In this document: positions 9,070-21,500 of the stretch, in pieces
Position numbering within the stretch: the first letter of the stretch is position 1
How the letters are laid out: each line of letters opens with the position of its first letter
DNA from: Mycoplasmoidaceae bacterium
GTDB lineage: Bacteria > Bacillota_I > Bacilli_A > Mycoplasmatales > Mycoplasmoidaceae
Assembly (NCBI GenBank): GCA_024427105.1
Contig: JAKSVR010000012.1
Coordinates: forward strand, 1-22,985
Length of the DNA stretch: 22,985 nucleotides
Direction of reading: 5' to 3'
Made by a program: the position numbers and the translations under genes
The notes under the pieces: generated by a model
What the model saw: only the letters and a program-made list of their open reading frames with translations
The model's database searches: none
Told to the model about the DNA's origin: nothing

Positions 9070-12000
9070 TTATGGTTCTACTGGATCTAGTCCAATTGTT
9101 ACTTTAACCAAAGTATCGAAATTGAAATCATGACCATATGGTATATTAGCGAATTTGATTGTTAATGTAATCTTTCCACTTAAATCTGTATCCGCTGTAA
9201 CTCAACCATCGGTAAGTGCAGTACTTAATAAATATGTTTCAGCTTCATCACCTTCACCAATTGTTATTGTAGAATTTCTAGAAAGTTGCATTCCAACATC
9301 AGAAATTGTAAATTCAATTACAATATTTTCACCATAGTGTTTTTGTACAATCTCTTCGATGACCATACTTCCTTCTTGACCCTCAGCTGCTACTGCAGAC
9401 ACTTTTGTATATGCTTTGCCTTGAGTCTCGATGCTAATAGTTATCTGGTCAGAAGTTGAAGCTAGTATGTCTTCAATATCATCTCAGTCGAATGTAACAG
9501 TATATACATTACCAGATTCATGTTGGACACTTGGACTACTAAAGCTGCCTGATTCAGTCTTAGCTTGAATTTTAGTTACTTCATAGTTAGCATCAGTAAC
9601 AGTATAGTCGAACACTATTGCATCACCATATGTTCCAGTGATATCACCTGATACTTGAACACCTGTGCCAATTTCACCTTTTTCAATGTGTAATTGGTCA
9701 TGTTTTGTCTTAATAGTAAACACAAGGTCACTATCATAATTAAAACCTGCACCAGCTAATGCTTCTTTAGTTAATGTTCATTCTGTTCCACTTACAGTAA
9801 CATCAAGACTTGTTCCAGTACCGTCTACTTGTGCAACCACATCATGTTCACTTCCGGCAAAAGAACAACCAGGTTTTAGTTCAATTGTTCCAGTAATATC
9901 TTGATTGAATTTAACTGTACTTGCAGTTCTTGTTAAAGTTTTAACATCATCGTTTTCTTGCTCTTCGTTTTGTTTAACACTTCCATTTCAATCATTAGCT
10001 TCAGTTGAAATAGTAATAGTCAATTCAGCACTAGGTTCACTTAGAGCACCTTTAATTTGACTAGCTGTAAATGAAGCAGTGTAATTGTCGTCAGCATCTG
10101 GTCCTGAAATCACAGCAGTAGCAGCAGTTCCACCACCGGCAGCTGTTACATCACCTAAAGAATAATTAGAGTTAAGTTTAAATTTAAATGATAAATCATC
10201 ACCATATGTTCCAGTAATTTCACCCACTAAGGTGATAGCATTACTATCATAAACAGGAGTACCAATGTTTAGTTCAGAGTGTTTTGTTGGAACAGTAAAT
10301 TCAAGACCACTGTTATGTTTAAACTCGTGGGCAGCTAAATCTTCTTTAGCTAATGTAAATTTATTGCCTTCTCTTGTAGCAGTAATAGAACCTTCAGTTC
10401 CACCAACTACAGTTGCTGTAACATCACCATCAAATTCACAACCAGCTTCTAGTGTAATTGTTACAGTAATGTCATCATTATATTTAGGTGAACCTTCTAG
10501 TTCAATTTTATTAACATCTTCGTTCTCAACTCAATCGATTGATCCAGTTCATGATTTTGGTTTAACTTTAACAACAATTGAAATTTTATCATAGACACCT
10601 TTTCCTGTAGCTTCAATAGTAGAATGAGCAATTGTCACTTCATATTTATCATCGCTTTGTTGAACAGAAATTTCAATATCTTCACCACCAATAGATGCAG
10701 AGAAATTATCTTCTAGAGTTTCTTCTTGAAGTTCTCAGTTTTCATCTGTAAATTCACAAGTTGCGACAACAGCTTTTCCATATTGTGCTTGTGTGAATGA
10801 ACCAGAAATTACTTCAACTTCACCACCTTGGTTATCAGTTACTTCTGTGTCTTTGTATGTGTCACCTTCTGTAGGAACATCAATTGCAATTGTGTGGTCA
10901 CCAGGAGTTTTTAGAGCATCATAAACAAGAGATCATGAAATTGTAAATTCACCAGATTTTTTGTCTTCTTCAACAGTTTCTGTTATACCTTCACCTGTTA
11001 CCTCTAAGCCATCGATTAAGACAGTTATCTCTTCTTCACCATCATTACGAAGATAATTATCTTCTACTGTATAAGCAGCTGCATAATTTTTACCTCATTC
11101 TCATTCAGGAAGATCTACATCATCTATGTGGCATCCTTCATTTCAAGCCACTTCAAATTTAATGCCATCAGTTGGAACGTTAATTATAATAACGTCTTCG
11201 TATGATTTAATAATTGGTTCTTCTTCACCATGGGCTTTAAACATTTCACGAGAAATTGAGATTGTTTGAGTTGTTTCATCAACTGATCAAGTTAGTTCAC
11301 CACTTTCGATATCTTTTCCTTGAACAGACAATGTAATATCATCTTCAGTACGCACTCGTCCTTCTTTTAATTCATATGTTAAATTAATACCACCATCAGC
11401 ATCGAATTTAGCACCTGAAGTATCACAAGTTACACCACCATATACTTGGATGTCTGTCATTTGTTTACCTTCAGTTGGAATACTAATGATAATTTCAGCA
11501 GCAGTTGGGTCTTCATAACCAGCTAATTGTTCTGCTAGTTTAGCTCATGGAATTGTAATAGTACCATCTTCAGCAATAATTGAAACATGGGTACCTTCAG
11601 TTCCAACTTGGAAATATGCCTCAGCTAAGTCAGCATCGTAGCTTGAGTTAACATCATATTTTGCAACTAAATCTTCACCATAAATTGCAGTCATTTCACT
11701 TAAAGTGATACCACGGAATCCATCACCACTATTAATATGAACATTTGTGAATGATTGTCCTTTAACAGGAATGTTAAAGACAATATCAGAGTCAAATGCA
11801 ACAGTTGGTACTTTATCAGACATTTCAGTAAATGTTAAAGTAACTTGTCCGACAGGTTCATCCACTGTTGGCTCAACATTTATAACTTCAACAGGTACTT
11901 CATCGACTTTAGCAGTGATTCCTGCTTCATCTAGTTCATATCCTGCATCAAAGTAATATGTAATTGTGATATCATCACCAAATTTAGCATCAGTTGGGAT

Positions 12001-15000
12001 AGTATAGTGGACATTTGGTGTAGTGTTAACAACAATGCCTGAGTAGTTTTTAAGTTGAGTTACAATAGTAATAACTACTTTATCACCATGTGTATGAAGG
12101 TCTAGTGCTTCTTTTTTGAAAGTTATTGTGTGTTGTTCAGAATCAATTCTACCGACAACGGTTCTTGTTTCATCACCTTCACGAACTTTGGCAATTTGAT
12201 CACCACTAAATTGATGATTATTATCAAGTGTATAGTTTAGAACAATGTCATCATTGAATCGATCAGTTTTTCCAGTGATAGCAAATCCTTCAGCTGCATC
12301 AGTATTAATAGTTAAAGCTGATAATTGTTTACCAACAGTTGGAATATATACATCAACAGGTGTCTCAGGTCTAATTGCAGTGCTTGCAGCAATTGTAATT
12401 AAATTGTCAGTTGCTGATTTAACTGGTTGAAGTGATCCACCATTAATAGAATACTTAATATCAGTTGTTGAACCATTAAGTTCATAATCATCTTTAAATG
12501 AGTAACCAATTTCAATATCTTGGTTGTATTCATTTCTAACTATTTCATACTCAAGACCACCAGTTGGTGTTTGACCTTTTCCTTCATGAACTTGAATTCC
12601 AGTTAATTCTTCACCAAGAACTGGGATATCAAATTCAATTACTGGTAGTTTACCTTCAAACTTGCTAGGAGCAACAAAGACTGTTCTGTGCTTTTCTCCA
12701 CTTCGGTCAGGTTTGAATCAATCTCCTCAGCTACCGCCAACTTCTTTAATTCGAGCATAGATGTTATCGCTATCTTCTTTATAGTATGATTTAACATCGA
12801 ATGTAAATCTAACACCACGTTCAAGGTCAGCAAATTCTGGAACTTCTGGAGTAATTAAACCAGGATATGACACATATGAAACGCTAATTCCCTTAGCAAT
12901 AGATTTCAATGTAATTTTAATATCTTGATCATAAGAGGTAATATCTTTCTTTAGAACTGTGATTGCACCAACACCAGTTTCTGGGTCATATTCTTCATCA
13001 TATGGTACATTGATATCAAAGTCACCTTTACTAAATTTAGTTATGTCAACTTCAAACGGAATTACAAGGTCTTGACCGAATATAGCTTCAGGTCTAGTTA
13101 TAGTAATACCTGAATCAGGAGTGATTGTTAAGTTTTCTAATGGTTTTCCTTCAACGTCAATAACAGCGTCAATATGAACTTGGTAATCAGGGATTACAGC
13201 GCTACGAACAGTAATTGTAGCACCACTTGTTTCATCATATGGGTCACCATCAATTTGTTTGCTAACAGGTGAATCACCATAGTAAACAGAAAGTTTTTTA
13301 CCAGTTTCATCACCTTTGATTCAGTAGTTTGAATCAATTTTGTAATTAATTTTTACATCTGAACCATAAGTTTTTTGAATAACATTTGCTTTTAAACCTT
13401 CACTGTCAACAAATGCTTGGTTGTTAATTGTAACATTTTCATAATCAAGCGGATCAACTGAGAATTGAATAACAATGTCTTTAGAGTAATCAGTAATGAC
13501 AGTCTTATCAAATTTAATAGTTGCTGTTATAACATCATCACTGCCAGTTTCTTCTTCAACATGCAATGGTGCTGATTCATATGTTGCAGTTATTTTGTTC
13601 TTCCATTCATAACCGTGTTTAACTTCATAGTTAATTATGATGTCTTGACCATAAGCAGCTTGTTCAATAGTATATTCAACACCATCAGTTCCTGAGAACT
13701 TAGGATTTAATTGTTGACCTTTAGTTGGGAATGCAAAGGTAATAACTTCATCAGCATCAACAATATCAGTTGGGTCTAATGTAACGATTGTATCTTCTGC
13801 TTCAAATATAACTGGTTTAGGAAGTCTATCACCAATTTGGTATGTTCAGTCTCCTGCTTTTACATAGTTAGGGTTAAGTTTGAAATCAGTTAATCGAACT
13901 TGTTCTCCAAATACATATGGTACTAATTGGTAAGAAATAGCATTTTCATCTGCTTCAACATTAACTGTTAAACCTCTTCCTTTGACTGGAATGTCAATAA
14001 TGACTTCAGAGTCAAATTTAGGAATTAATGAAGCTGGGATAGTAAATGCGTTGTCAACTGGAGTGAATACAGTTTCGGTACCATCAATTTTTGCAGTTAC
14101 TTTCTTAGTTTGATCTAATTCATAGTTATCATCAATTTCAAATGAAACTTCAATATCTTTTCCATATTCAACATCAGATGCAACTGTTGTAGTTAAACCA
14201 ACGTATTCATTAGCATGAACGTTGTTGTAATGTTTAGCAACAACTGGGAAGTTGAAAATAATTTCATCAGTATATGAAGTAACTACGTCAGCACTAATGA
14301 AGTTGTTTCCTTCAGAACCAAGTACTGTAACTTCTTGGCCGTTAACAGTAGCAGTTGGGTTACCAGATAATTCGTGGTTATAGTCGATACTATATCTAAC
14401 GGTTACAGGTTGACCAAAACGTTTAATGATTTCTTCATAATGAATACCAGATTCTGGTGTTTCTTTTGGATTGCATGTAACATTTGTAAGAGTCTTACCT
14501 TGAACTGGTACATCAAAAGTAACTTGAGAACCAGCTCCAGCAGTTTCAAATCATACAAAGTCGGCTGTAATTTTACCACCAACAATTGAAGTCATGTATG
14601 TGTGACTATATCCAGAAGTTGGGTTTTCAACTAAAGCTGTAATATCAGCAGTAGTACGTTCATAGTTATCATCGATGCTAACTTCAGCTACAACATCTTG
14701 ACCTCAAACATGAACGATGTCTCCGATGATTAATCCTTTTCCATCATTAGCTCAGTTAACTGGAATTTCTTTACCTTCAATTTGGATTGTGAAATGTAAT
14801 TCTCAACGGTGGTCTGTTAAAACTGCTGCAGCAACAACAATTGTTCCATCGTGGTCATCACCTTCAATGTCAAATTCCAAATCATCTGTGCCTTCACGAC
14901 TTACATATTTTACGCTTATACCACCATCAAGAAGTTGGTATCCAGGTTGAATGTGATATTCAATTCTGAAGTCTTTGTCAAATTCATTTTGTGTTACATT

Positions 15001-15933
15001 GTAAGTTAAACCAGTAACGATTCTTCCATCATTAACAACGTATTCAAATGGTCGTCCGATTGTATAAACTTTAATAAAAATATGATCAGTATAAGTAATT
15101 TTACCTTGAAGGTTATCTCAAGGGATAATGATTTCATTATCAATGTTTTGTGCTTCTACTGTTGGACCAGTAGCACTGCCAATGTGTACTTCGTACTCTC
15201 CAGTAAATTGGAATGATGCTGTAGTTTCAGCATAAGCAATAATGTCCTCACCTCATTTGTGTTGACGAACAGATAAAGTGAAGTGACTATCTTCTTCTGC
15301 AATAGCTTCAACTTTAATTTCTCGACCAGTGATTGTTACACCAATACTAACTGTCTCGTTGTATTTAGAGAAGTAATGAGCCGGAATAGTAACTATATGA
15401 CCATCACTCATTTGTGGGTCTTCTACGTACACATCACCAACTGTAACATTGCATGCATCAATAACATAACCGTCTTGATCGATACCAATGGTAACAACCA
15501 TGTCTTCTCCAAAAGAACCAGACACTGACCCAAGCGTGCAATGCTCACCATTAACCACTACATTTTCTTCAACATAGTTTTTACCAGTAGTGTTAAAATC
15601 AATTTCAACACTAATATCATTTGTTGTTAACAAATCACGATCGATAGCTATTGTTTTTAAATCAGCATCTCAAGCAAATGGTGCATCTTCACCAGCTACT
15701 TTAACTGTTGGTTTGCTATAGTTGTAGTTAGGATTGATTTCATCATATTTAACAACTAAGTCTTCTCCAAAGACTTTGTCAACACTGATAATTTTTATTG
15801 CTTTACTATCATAAGATAATTTAACATTATCATATTGTCCGGTATCGGTTTTACATGAAATTAGTGGAACCATACCGCCACCAACCATCGCTGCAGCAGC
15901 GATTGGAAGGCAAATTTTTGTAATTTTCTTCAT
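9070..15933 (-). CDS. Giant lipoprotein of about 24 tandem beta-type repeats (2287 aa)
   Basis: The frame is open for 2287 codons with TGA as Trp. It starts MKKITKICLP, has an Ala/Gly-rich hydrophobic core and a lipobox LISC with Cys27, so it should be an exported, membrane-anchored surface protein. The whole mature part repeats a unit of roughly 95 residues. Each unit has a core like YGxDIxIxYxIDxNY (for example VFGEDLVVKYDEINPNY, TYGSDVKINYKIDSNY, IYGEDLVAKYDVNSSY) and later a strand like IxIPVxGKxLTNV that leads into the next unit. I count about 24 cores from residue 54 to residue 2200. The pattern suggests a stack of small beta domains, like the repeat stalks of Gram-positive surface proteins and distantly like InlB B-repeats; I cannot assign a family. 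No C-terminal membrane anchor is seen. The ribosome-binding site AAAAGGAAAG and a -10 box at 16019-16014 support the start. Adhesin or antigen role is inferred. Confidence 0.92.
9440..10550 (-). repeat. Two-domain block duplicated near the C-terminus of the giant lipoprotein
   Basis: Within the giant protein, about residues 1795-1985 and 1985-2165 repeat the same pair of domains. Matching marks are KYNDDITVTITLEAGC with KFNQDITGTIELKPGC, FTVPTKHSELNIG with FTIKTKHDQLHIE, and VGEITGTYGDDLSFKF with VSGDITGTYGDAIVFDY. The similarity between blocks is higher than between neighbouring units, so the duplication unit here was two domains long. Confidence 0.7.
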
Positions 15934-15940
15934 ACTTATA

Positions 15941-15952
15941 CTTTCCTTTTCA
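15941..15952 (-). promoter_or_regulatory. Ribosome-binding site of the giant lipoprotein
   Basis: Minus-strand GAAAAGGAAAG lies about 7 bases before the ATG at 15933. This start is the only one that provides a complete signal peptide and lipobox. The other tandem-repeat lipoprotein (start 21893) has a similar GAAAGGAAA site. Confidence 0.7.
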
Positions 15953-16013
15953 AAGTTTATTGTTTTGACCTACAAAAAAATCAAAATAAATTAAACTTTT
16001 ATTTCTTGGGTAT

Positions 16014-16019
16014 ATTATA
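16014..16019 (-). promoter_or_regulatory. Candidate -10 box for the giant lipoprotein
   Basis: Minus-strand TATAAT, about 80 bases before the ATG, predicting a leader of about 70 bases. The leader includes a poly-T stretch (A run at 15973-15979 on the plus strand). No clear -35 box. Confidence 0.45.
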
Positions 16020-16046
16020 TATTATTTAATTTTAAATATTAAAATA

Positions 16047-16077
16047 ATAAAAAAATAGGGATATACCCTATTTTATA
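16047..16077 (-). terminator. Intrinsic terminator of the BspA-like lipoprotein
   Basis: The arms AAAATAGGG (16052-16060) and CCCTATTTT (16066-16074) pair around a 5-base loop and are followed on the minus strand by a run of T. It lies shortly after the TAG at 16088-16090. Confidence 0.85.
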
Positions 16078-16087
16078 TTGTTTTAGT

Positions 16088-18337
16088 CTACTTTTGAGCA
16101 ACTTTAAATGTTCAGTTGTCAATTTGTTCTAAACCTAAAGTTAATAATATTTCTCTTCAACCATCTTTTTTTGTTTCATCAGCGATATAGATAGTTCCAG
16201 TTTCAGGCAAACCAGCAAAACTCTTATTAGGATCTCATTCAGATTCACCAACAGTTGGTAATGTAGATCCTCAATCTGTTAGGTCAATTTCAGACAATTT
16301 TTGTGCATTAGTGAAAACATATCCTTTGTTTTCGACTTCTTCAACACCAAGTTTACTTGCTTTGCCAGGAATGTTAATGTGTTTTAAATTAATGCAATTG
16401 TAGAATGCAAAAGGACTAATGCTAGTAATACTATTAGGTAAAATTACATTTTCAACATAATGATTAGTATATAGTGCATGACTTGAAATATTTTTAATTC
16501 CTTGTTCAAAAATTATTTCCTTTGCATTAACATTCTCTAAGCCTAAATGAACAGAATCAGCGGTAATTTTAATATTTTTGCCAATTTGCATTGTGCCAAT
16601 ACGACAATCTGTTGAGAAGGCAATATCTCTTAATGTTGTAGGATCAGTGTTAGTTCCGGCGTTAAGAATTAATTTTCCTATTTCGACCTTACCAAAACAA
16701 GCTTTGTCAAATGTTTTTACTTTACTTGGAATAGTAAGTTCATCATATTGAATGTCGTCATAAGCAAATTCACCAATTTGTGAATATTGTTCAGTTTCTG
16801 GAACAACTCCACCATATACTTTATATAAAATGTTACCACCTAATTCGTTATTTTCATCTTTTCTGATTAAATAACCTCGAGTTTCTTGAGATTGTTCATC
16901 AAAGTAACGAGTGCCTTTGAAATGTTCAGTATCAATTATTTTGCTTGATTCATGTTTAAATTCAACATGTGGGCATTCATAGAATGCATTCTGGGCAATA
17001 TGAACAATTGAATCGGGGATATCAACAGACATTGATTTATTTGTGTATGAAAATGCATAATCTTCAATAGAAATTAATGGTTTATCAGGAACACATTCGC
17101 TTAAGTATTCATAGTCTGGAGAACCATAAGCATAAAAGATACTCAAACCGCCATCAACATTTTTGAAAATACAGTTAGCGTCTTTGCCTTCTTCACTTCC
17201 TGATCTGTTGAAATAAGTTGAATAAACTGTGTTTCCTGGGTCAACAGATATTGTTTTAAAATCACAATTTTTAATAAAACCAGGTTCTAACTTGGTGATA
17301 TTTTTAGGAATATGTAAATGATTGAAAGTAAGATTAGTAAATGCTCCAGCAGCAATAGTGTTAAATTCACCGCCCTCACCAGAAACTGAGCCAACAGGAA
17401 TGTAAGTTGTTTTTAAACCGACAATAAGTTTTTGGTTATCTCTGTCACTGACATCAATAATACAATCATTTCAGTCACCAGATCGGTACTTAGAATTATG
17501 CTCATCAATAGTAATTTTACTTAACTCTGTGCATCCAGCAAAAGCTGTTGGTTCAATAGTTGTAGTTTCTTTTGGAATATGAATTTCTTTTAAACTAACA
17601 CAGTTATTAAATGCATATTTTGCAATAGTTTTTAAACCAGTAGATAAATTAATGTGAGATAGGCTAGTGCAACCAGAAAAAGCTTCTTCGTATATGTTTT
17701 TACATCTAGGTATTGTAATTAGTACTAAATTTTTACAATCTTGGAATGCGTATTTGGAAATACTACCATTAAAAGTTCCTTTGCAAGTTACTTCTGTTAA
17801 ATTTGGGCATCATCTAAAAGCAGATTCGCCAATTGATTGGAAATTTGGCAGAAGAACACTGTTTAAATTTGGACAACTTTCAAAGCAAGATTTAGTGATA
17901 TTAACTACATTCGTATTTGTAAGATCAACATTGAAAATTGGAGTTTTAGAAAATGCAAATTCTCCAATATTTTGCAATTTTGCATTAAAATCAACTTTTT
18001 GTAAGAACACACAATTTGTGAATGCGTGGTCAGAAATTGTTTCAATATTTTCGCCCAAAATAACATGTTTTACTTTAGTATCACTGAAGGCATATGGAGA
18101 AATACTAACAATTTTTAATCTTGAATCTCCTACTTTTGCATCTGCAGGAATAACAGCGTTATTAGTATCACCAACATACTTAGTGATTGTGCAACCACCA
18201 TACGTTTCTTCATATAAGAAATCGTCTTCTGGGTTTGGTTCTTCTGGCGTTTCTTTACTACAACTTACCATTGGAACAATACTACCACTTAGAGCAGCAA
18301 TGCCTAGCATTGGCATTAAATATTTATTTATTTTCAT
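16088..18337 (-). CDS. BspA-like leucine-rich-repeat lipoprotein (749 aa)
   Basis: The protein has a lipoprotein signal MKINKYLMPMLGIAALSG with lipobox MVSC and Cys26. From about residue 55 it carries leucine-rich repeats of the BspA/TpLRR type (LRR_5), each about 20-24 residues with the pattern I..AF..C..L..I.IP: examples are SISPYAFSDTKVKHVIL, ISDHAFTNCVFLQKV, IAKYAFNNCVSLKEIHIP and ISPFAFYNCINLKHINIP. The array is broken by a non-repeat insert near residues 230-270 and another near 360-480. The C-terminus (WREILLTLGLEQIDNWTF) is outside the repeats. BspA-type proteins are known as surface binding proteins in gut, oral and urogenital microbes and protists, so host or matrix binding is plausible. 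GAGG sits 5 bases before the ATG and a TATAAT just upstream. Confidence 0.93.
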
Positions 18338-18352
18338 ACATACCTCAAGTAC

Positions 18353-18358
18353 ATTATA
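18353..18358 (-). promoter_or_regulatory. Candidate -10 box for the BspA-like lipoprotein
   Basis: Minus-strand TATAAT followed by GTACTTGAGG and the start codon. Transcription would start about at the ribosome-binding site itself, giving a leader of roughly 9 bases. The hexamer and its distance to the ATG resemble those of the 219-aa lipoprotein. Confidence 0.55.
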
Positions 18359-18459
18359 GACTATTTTTTTTAATTATTAAAATCATAAACATATTTAAAT
18401 ATTTAAATAAATTTTAGGAATTAATGTTTTGATTTTAAATTAGTTGTTATAAATGAAAA

Positions 18460-18490
18460 AAAAGAAAAAAGAGGTTTTTCCTCTTTTTCT
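18460..18490 (-). terminator. Intrinsic terminator of the 1129-aa repeat lipoprotein
   Basis: The arms AAAAAGAGG (18466-18474) and CCTCTTTTT (18480-18488) flank a 5-base loop, with further T on the minus strand. The stem is identical to that of the terminator after fusA. Confidence 0.85.
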
Positions 18491-18503
18491 ATCAATCAAT
18501 TGC

Positions 18504-21500
18504 TTATTCTACAAATGTTATTTTGATTGTAAACGTACTATCAATTGAAGTTGTAAATTCATTAGTGTAAGTTGCTCTAATTTTGAATGTTATTCCAGTA
18601 GGATCAACTTCATGAGCACTTCATTTAATTCTTCAAGCAGTTGCTGAAGAATCATATTCAATAGATAAACCATCAATTGTTTGTTCAGATGAAGCATCGA
18701 TTAATGATACAGCTAACTTAGTTGGATCAACTTGTTCAGATGTAGTGTCATCTCAATTAATATTTACTGTTTGAGTGTCAGAACCCTCTACTCCGGCAGT
18801 AGCAACAATTTCATATGGTTCTGTTTCACTAGAATAGCCAATTTTCATTTTATGAATAGTTAGAGTTACTTTATTAGATTTTTCTACTGCACGAGAATCA
18901 AGATTATAAGTTCCCTTGACATAAAATTCGTATTGTCCAGCTTCAGCTGTGCTATCTCATTTAATGTATTTTTCACCGGGTTTACCTGTGATTTCACCGA
19001 TAGATATACCTTGTTTTGAATATGGTTGGCCTTCTTCATCAACAAGAGCAAATGTTGTGTTTGTTGTAACATCAGCTTTACTTCCAGTTGTTAATGCAGC
19101 TGTAATAGGTGTAGAACTATTACCGTCGCTTCCAAAGCCACCATCAAGTGTTGTTGCACCAGCATTAACAGCTATGCCAACTTTTGAAGAAAGTGCAACA
19201 GTAATTACAGTTTCTAAATTTCATCCTTCCATTGCGTCAAATGTCAATGTATCAGTGTCTTTATCATATACAGGTTCTCCTTCATATGCTGGTTCAGCAG
19301 TAATTACTGCATCATCAAAATCAACATCATCATGTGAATTGCAATTAATAACGATTTGGTCTCCAACAACAGCTTTTGCAACGGTTGGGTTACCAAAACC
19401 TTCATCACCAGTAACAGTTACATTTTTAAATCCTTGATATGAGTGAAGTGTAACAGAAATTTCGTCGTCTCATTCTCAACTATCATCTGGAACAATAGTT
19501 AATGTATCTTCTGTAGGATCGTATGTTGGATCTACTGCTGGTGTAGGAGAAACTTCTAGTTTCTCTTCATCAAATAAATAACCTTCAGTAGTTTTTGTAT
19601 TACACTTAATAACGATTGGTTGGCCAACTTTTCCTTCCATAATTTCAGGTTCGCCAAAGCCTATATCTTCTTCGGCAGGATCAACAGTTAAATTAATAAA
19701 TTCTTGATATGAGTAAAGTTTAACAGAAATTGGAGTTGTTCGTGTTCAATTATCATTTGGAACAATAGTTAATGTATCATTGTCAGAATCGTAAGTTGCA
19801 GATTTTGGTGTAGGAGAAACTTCTAGTCCCTCTTCATCAAATAAATAACCTTCAGTAGTTTTTGTATTACATGTAATAACAATTGGTTGACCGACTCTTC
19901 AATCTGGAATGTCAAGTTCACCAAAACCTTCATCCTTAGTAACAGTTACATATTCAAATTCTTGATATGAGTGAAGTGTAACAGAAATTTCTTCGTCTCA
20001 AGTTCATTCTCCATTTGGAACAATAGTTAATGTATCTTCTGTAGGATCGTATGTTGGATCTACTGCTGGTGTAGGAGAAACTTCTAGTTTCTCTTCATCA
20101 AATAAATAACCTTCAGTAGTTTTTATATTACATTTAATAACAATTGGTTGGCCAAATAGTCTTTCGGTAACTACAGGTTCACCAAAACCTTCATCCTTAG
20201 CTACATCTATATCACTAAATTCTTGATATGAGTAAAGTTTAACAGAAATTTCTTCGTCTCATGCTCATTCATTTGGAACAATAGTTAATGTATCAGTTGC
20301 AGAATCGTATGTTGGATCTACTGCTGGTGTAGGAGAAACTTGTAGTTTCTCTTCATCAAATAAATAACCTTCAGTAGTTTTTGTATTACACTTAATAACA
20401 ATTTCATCGCCAACTGTTTTTTTCTCAACTGTTGGTTCGTCAAAACCTTCATCACCAGCAGTAACATCTACTTTTTTAAATTCTTGATATGAGTGAAGTG
20501 TAACAGTAATTGTACTTGTTTGTCCTCAACCTTCACCTGGAATAATAGTTAATGTATCTTCTGTAGAATCGTAAGTTACAGATTCTGGTCCACTAGGTGC
20601 AACTATATCAATGTTGTTTTCATCAAATCGATAACATTTTGAAGATATTGTATTACATTTAATAACAATTGGTTTTCCAACAATTTGTTGTATAATTTCT
20701 GGTTTGCCAAAACCTTCATCATCTTCAGCAGGATCAACAGTTAATCCGGTAAATAACTCATCAGCAACAAGTTGAACCTTAATTTCAGTTCGTTTTGTTC
20801 AACTGCTATCAGGAATAATGGTTAATATATCAGTTTCAGGATCATAAGATATAGATTCGGGATCTAATGCTGGATCAACAATTGCTTTGTTTCAGATATA
20901 ACTATCATCATCCAAACCACATTGGATGGTAATGTTTTCACCAACTTTATGGTTCATTACTTCTGGATCAGTGAAGCCAACATGTGATTCGTTAATTATT
21001 ACATTAAATTCTTGTCTCTTAGATGCAAAATTAACTTCAACATTAGTACTAGTTGTCCAACCAGTGACTGGTTTTTCAATACGAATACCACTATCACCTT
21101 GTTTTTCCCATTTGGTATAAGGTTGTTCATCTATTTCAACAGTCGTATCTTCCACTTTGAAATCAAAATATTGTTTTAATGTATAAGAAATAATGATGTC
21201 TTCATCAAGATATCTTGTTGTGATACCATAGCCATCAAAGCCTTCATCGGGTGTTACAGCAAAATTATCTTCTGGAATTTGTTCATGGTTGGTTTCAAAA
21301 TGAACCCTTATTTGTGTTTTGTCAGTTCAAGACAATTGTTCTCGAATAGTTAATTTATTGGCACTTCATTCAAGACCAGTAGTTACAGGGTCATCACCAT
21401 ATTTAACTCATGATGCACTTTGATCTATAGTATATGCAAAATCAGAATGAAATTCAATTTCAATGGGTTTTCCCATGTGTTGTTCTTTAATTTCGCTAGT

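Noticed and set aside
9070..15933. Non-ribosomal peptide or polyketide megasynthase, suggested by gene size
   Set aside because: The protein has a lipoprotein signal and simple beta-type repeats with no catalytic motifs.
15970..15980. Homopolymer run in the leader of the giant lipoprotein as a phase-variation switch
   Set aside because: The run is only about seven bases, common in such AT-rich DNA, and too short to support slipped-strand switching without isolate data.
17667..18359. 230-codon plus-strand ORF opposite the LRR lipoprotein
   Set aside because: It is antisense to regular LRR codons and has no ribosome-binding site or family motif.
18949..19437. 162-codon plus-strand ORF opposite the 1129-aa lipoprotein
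   Set aside because: Its Ser/Val/Thr/Pro-rich content is what the reverse of the repeat codons yields; no start signal is seen.
19440..20540. Regular direct repeats suggestive of a CRISPR array
   Set aside because: Repeat spacing is about 260 bases, always a multiple of three, and the repeats lie inside one long open frame encoding a repeated protein domain.
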